Of a stretch of DNA of 20,937 nt, positions 20,215 through 20,937 are shown piece by piece (positions within the stretch are counted from its first letter, which is position 1; every line of letters starts with the position of its first letter). Both the position numbers and the translations under genes were made by a program. The notes below the pieces were generated by a model. That model searched no databases. It saw nothing but the letters and a program-made list of their open reading frames with translations, and was not told the DNA's origin. This DNA comes from UBA7672 sp035995285 (GTDB taxonomy: Bacteria; Pseudomonadota; Alphaproteobacteria; Caulobacterales; Hyphomonadaceae): contig DASYKO010000185.1 in NCBI GenBank assembly GCA_035995285.1, forward strand, positions 1 through 20,937, in the 5' to 3' direction.

Positions 20215-20937
20215 CACGTCCCCCTAGCCTTGGCCGACGCATCTAGGACAGAGGGATCCCTCGGCGTCATGTCATCCAGATTCCATTTCGAGGCATCGAA
20301 CACCCGCCGCGCCTCCGCCTGCACAGGATAACCGCCGACCTGGGTTTCATTGTCGATGATCTCGCCCCTGCTTTCAGCCACGTCAGCCAGAAGCCGCACA
20401 TCATGCGCGTCTCGATCCCACGGCCGCGCGCCTACGGTGGTCAACACATGCTCTTCGACATCGCCCGATGGCATGGCCTTCAGCCCAGCCGGCCAATCGA
20501 GCGGCGCCTTCTTGCGATTGATCTTTGCCTTGCCCGCTTCGTAGGAGCCAAGCTCCGGCAGCTTGTTCCCCCACTTGTCGACCATCACGTTGTCGGCCCC
20601 ATAGTAATCGAGATCGCCAACCCCGCCGATCGTCAGGAAGGGCAGCCCCTCCGCCGTATCGAACCCGCCGCGCAGCACATTGCCCACGGCCGTCATCTGC
20701 CCGTTCACCGGCGTGTACCCCGCCCACTCATTGGCCATGAGGTTGTAGTGCAGCGCCTTCCAGCCCGGATTGTAGATCAGGTTGTTGACGACAGTCCCAT
20801 GCACGCCGCCCTTGAACAGCGGATTGCGCTCCATGTTGTGAGCATAGAGATTGCCGACAATCAGGATGCCGGTCGCGTTGTCGTGGATCAGCGAGCCCTT
20901 GGAATGCTCACCCTTTGCATGCACCGCGACCGCCAGT
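20214..20937 (-). CDS. Pectate-lyase-like protein, partial, paralogue of the downstream gene
   Basis: The C-terminal 240 or so residues of a second beta-helix protein; the frame stays open to the window edge, so the N-terminus is missing. It matches the neighbouring gene segment by segment: HAKGEHSKGSLIHDN, NLYAHNMERNPLFKGGVHG, NLIYNPGWKALHYNLMANEW, GARPWDRDAHDVRLLADV and VGGYPVQAEARRVFDASKWNLDDM. The two are tandem duplicates that have diverged mainly in the middle of the helix, here with an insertion rich in lysine and proline (residues about 130-160 of the visible part). It is upstream of the other copy in the same operon, with overlapping stop and start. Substrate unknown, probably an acidic polysaccharide. 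Confidence 0.85.
   Translation of the reverse strand, partial: LAVAVHAKGEHSKGSLIHDNATGILIVGNLYAHNMERNPLFKGGVHGTVVNNLIYNPGWKALHYNLMANEWAGYTPVNGQMTAVGNVLRGGFDTAEGLPFLTIGGVGDLDYYGADNVMVDKWGNKLPELGSYEAGKAKINRKKAPLDWPAGLKAMPSGDVEEHVLTTVGARPWDRDAHDVRLLADVAESRGEIIDNETQVGGYPVQAEARRVFDASKWNLDDMTPRDPSVLDASAKARGT

Noticed and set aside
18985..20331. 448-codon plus-strand open frame opposite the pectate-lyase-like gene
   Set aside because: Arginine-rich, featureless translation opposite a protein with a signal peptide and clear family motifs.
1..20937. CRISPR arrays, tRNA or rRNA genes, transposases, prophage genes
   Set aside because: No regularly spaced repeats, cloverleaf sequences or mobile-element proteins were seen anywhere in the window.

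Overview
The window is a GC-rich, gene-dense chromosomal segment that most resembles an alphaproteobacterium of the Caulobacterales/Hyphomonadaceae type. The clues are a MipZ-like ParA ATPase, a GGAAC-N17-CGTT promoter of the EcfG general stress response class, several promoters of the Caulobacter form (TTGacgs-N10-14-GCTAnawc), and a two-hairpin leader in front of an alphaproteobacterial-type serC. The taxonomic placement is an inference; no rRNA or other marker gene is present.

Layout. 110-1587 (+): a MipZ-like ATPase, then a HigB/HigA toxin-antitoxin pair behind a perfect operator-like dyad. 1657-3171 (+): a PhoA-family alkaline phosphatase. 3208-6358 (-): dodecin, a GMC flavin dehydrogenase and two tandem paralogous lipoproteins of unknown function. 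6484-7903 (+): a stress-promoter-driven CsbD-like protein with a strong terminator, then a DMT/EamA exporter. 7918-9170 (-): an exported VOC/glyoxalase-like protein and an ArsR-type regulator. The regulator diverges from a NIPSNAP plus antibiotic-biosynthesis-monooxygenase-like pair (9274-9962, +).

9963-14729 (+) is the serine biosynthesis region: promoter, two-hairpin leader, serC, then four overlapping or tightly packed genes (polytopic membrane protein, MazG-like pyrophosphohydrolase, AAC(6')-like acetyltransferase, small lipoprotein), then serA. Just after serA lies an exported caspase-like protein whose p10-like segment appears to precede the p20-like segment. Its start codon sits inside a perfect 12-bp inverted repeat and may be leaderless. 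An SDR oxidoreductase, a SnoaL/NTF2-like protein and a GT-C-type membrane glycosyltransferase follow. A MerR/TipAS regulator with a classic 19-bp-spacer promoter (18102-18937, +) meets two tandem pectate-lyase-like genes on the minus strand (18934-20937). The second of these runs off the window.

The most unusual content is the apparently permuted caspase at 14770-15486. Next are the inverted repeat over its start codon, the four-gene insertion between serC and serA, and the duplicated lipoprotein family. No tRNA, rRNA, CRISPR array, transposase or insertion sequence was seen, and no stretch longer than about 300 bases lacks a gene.
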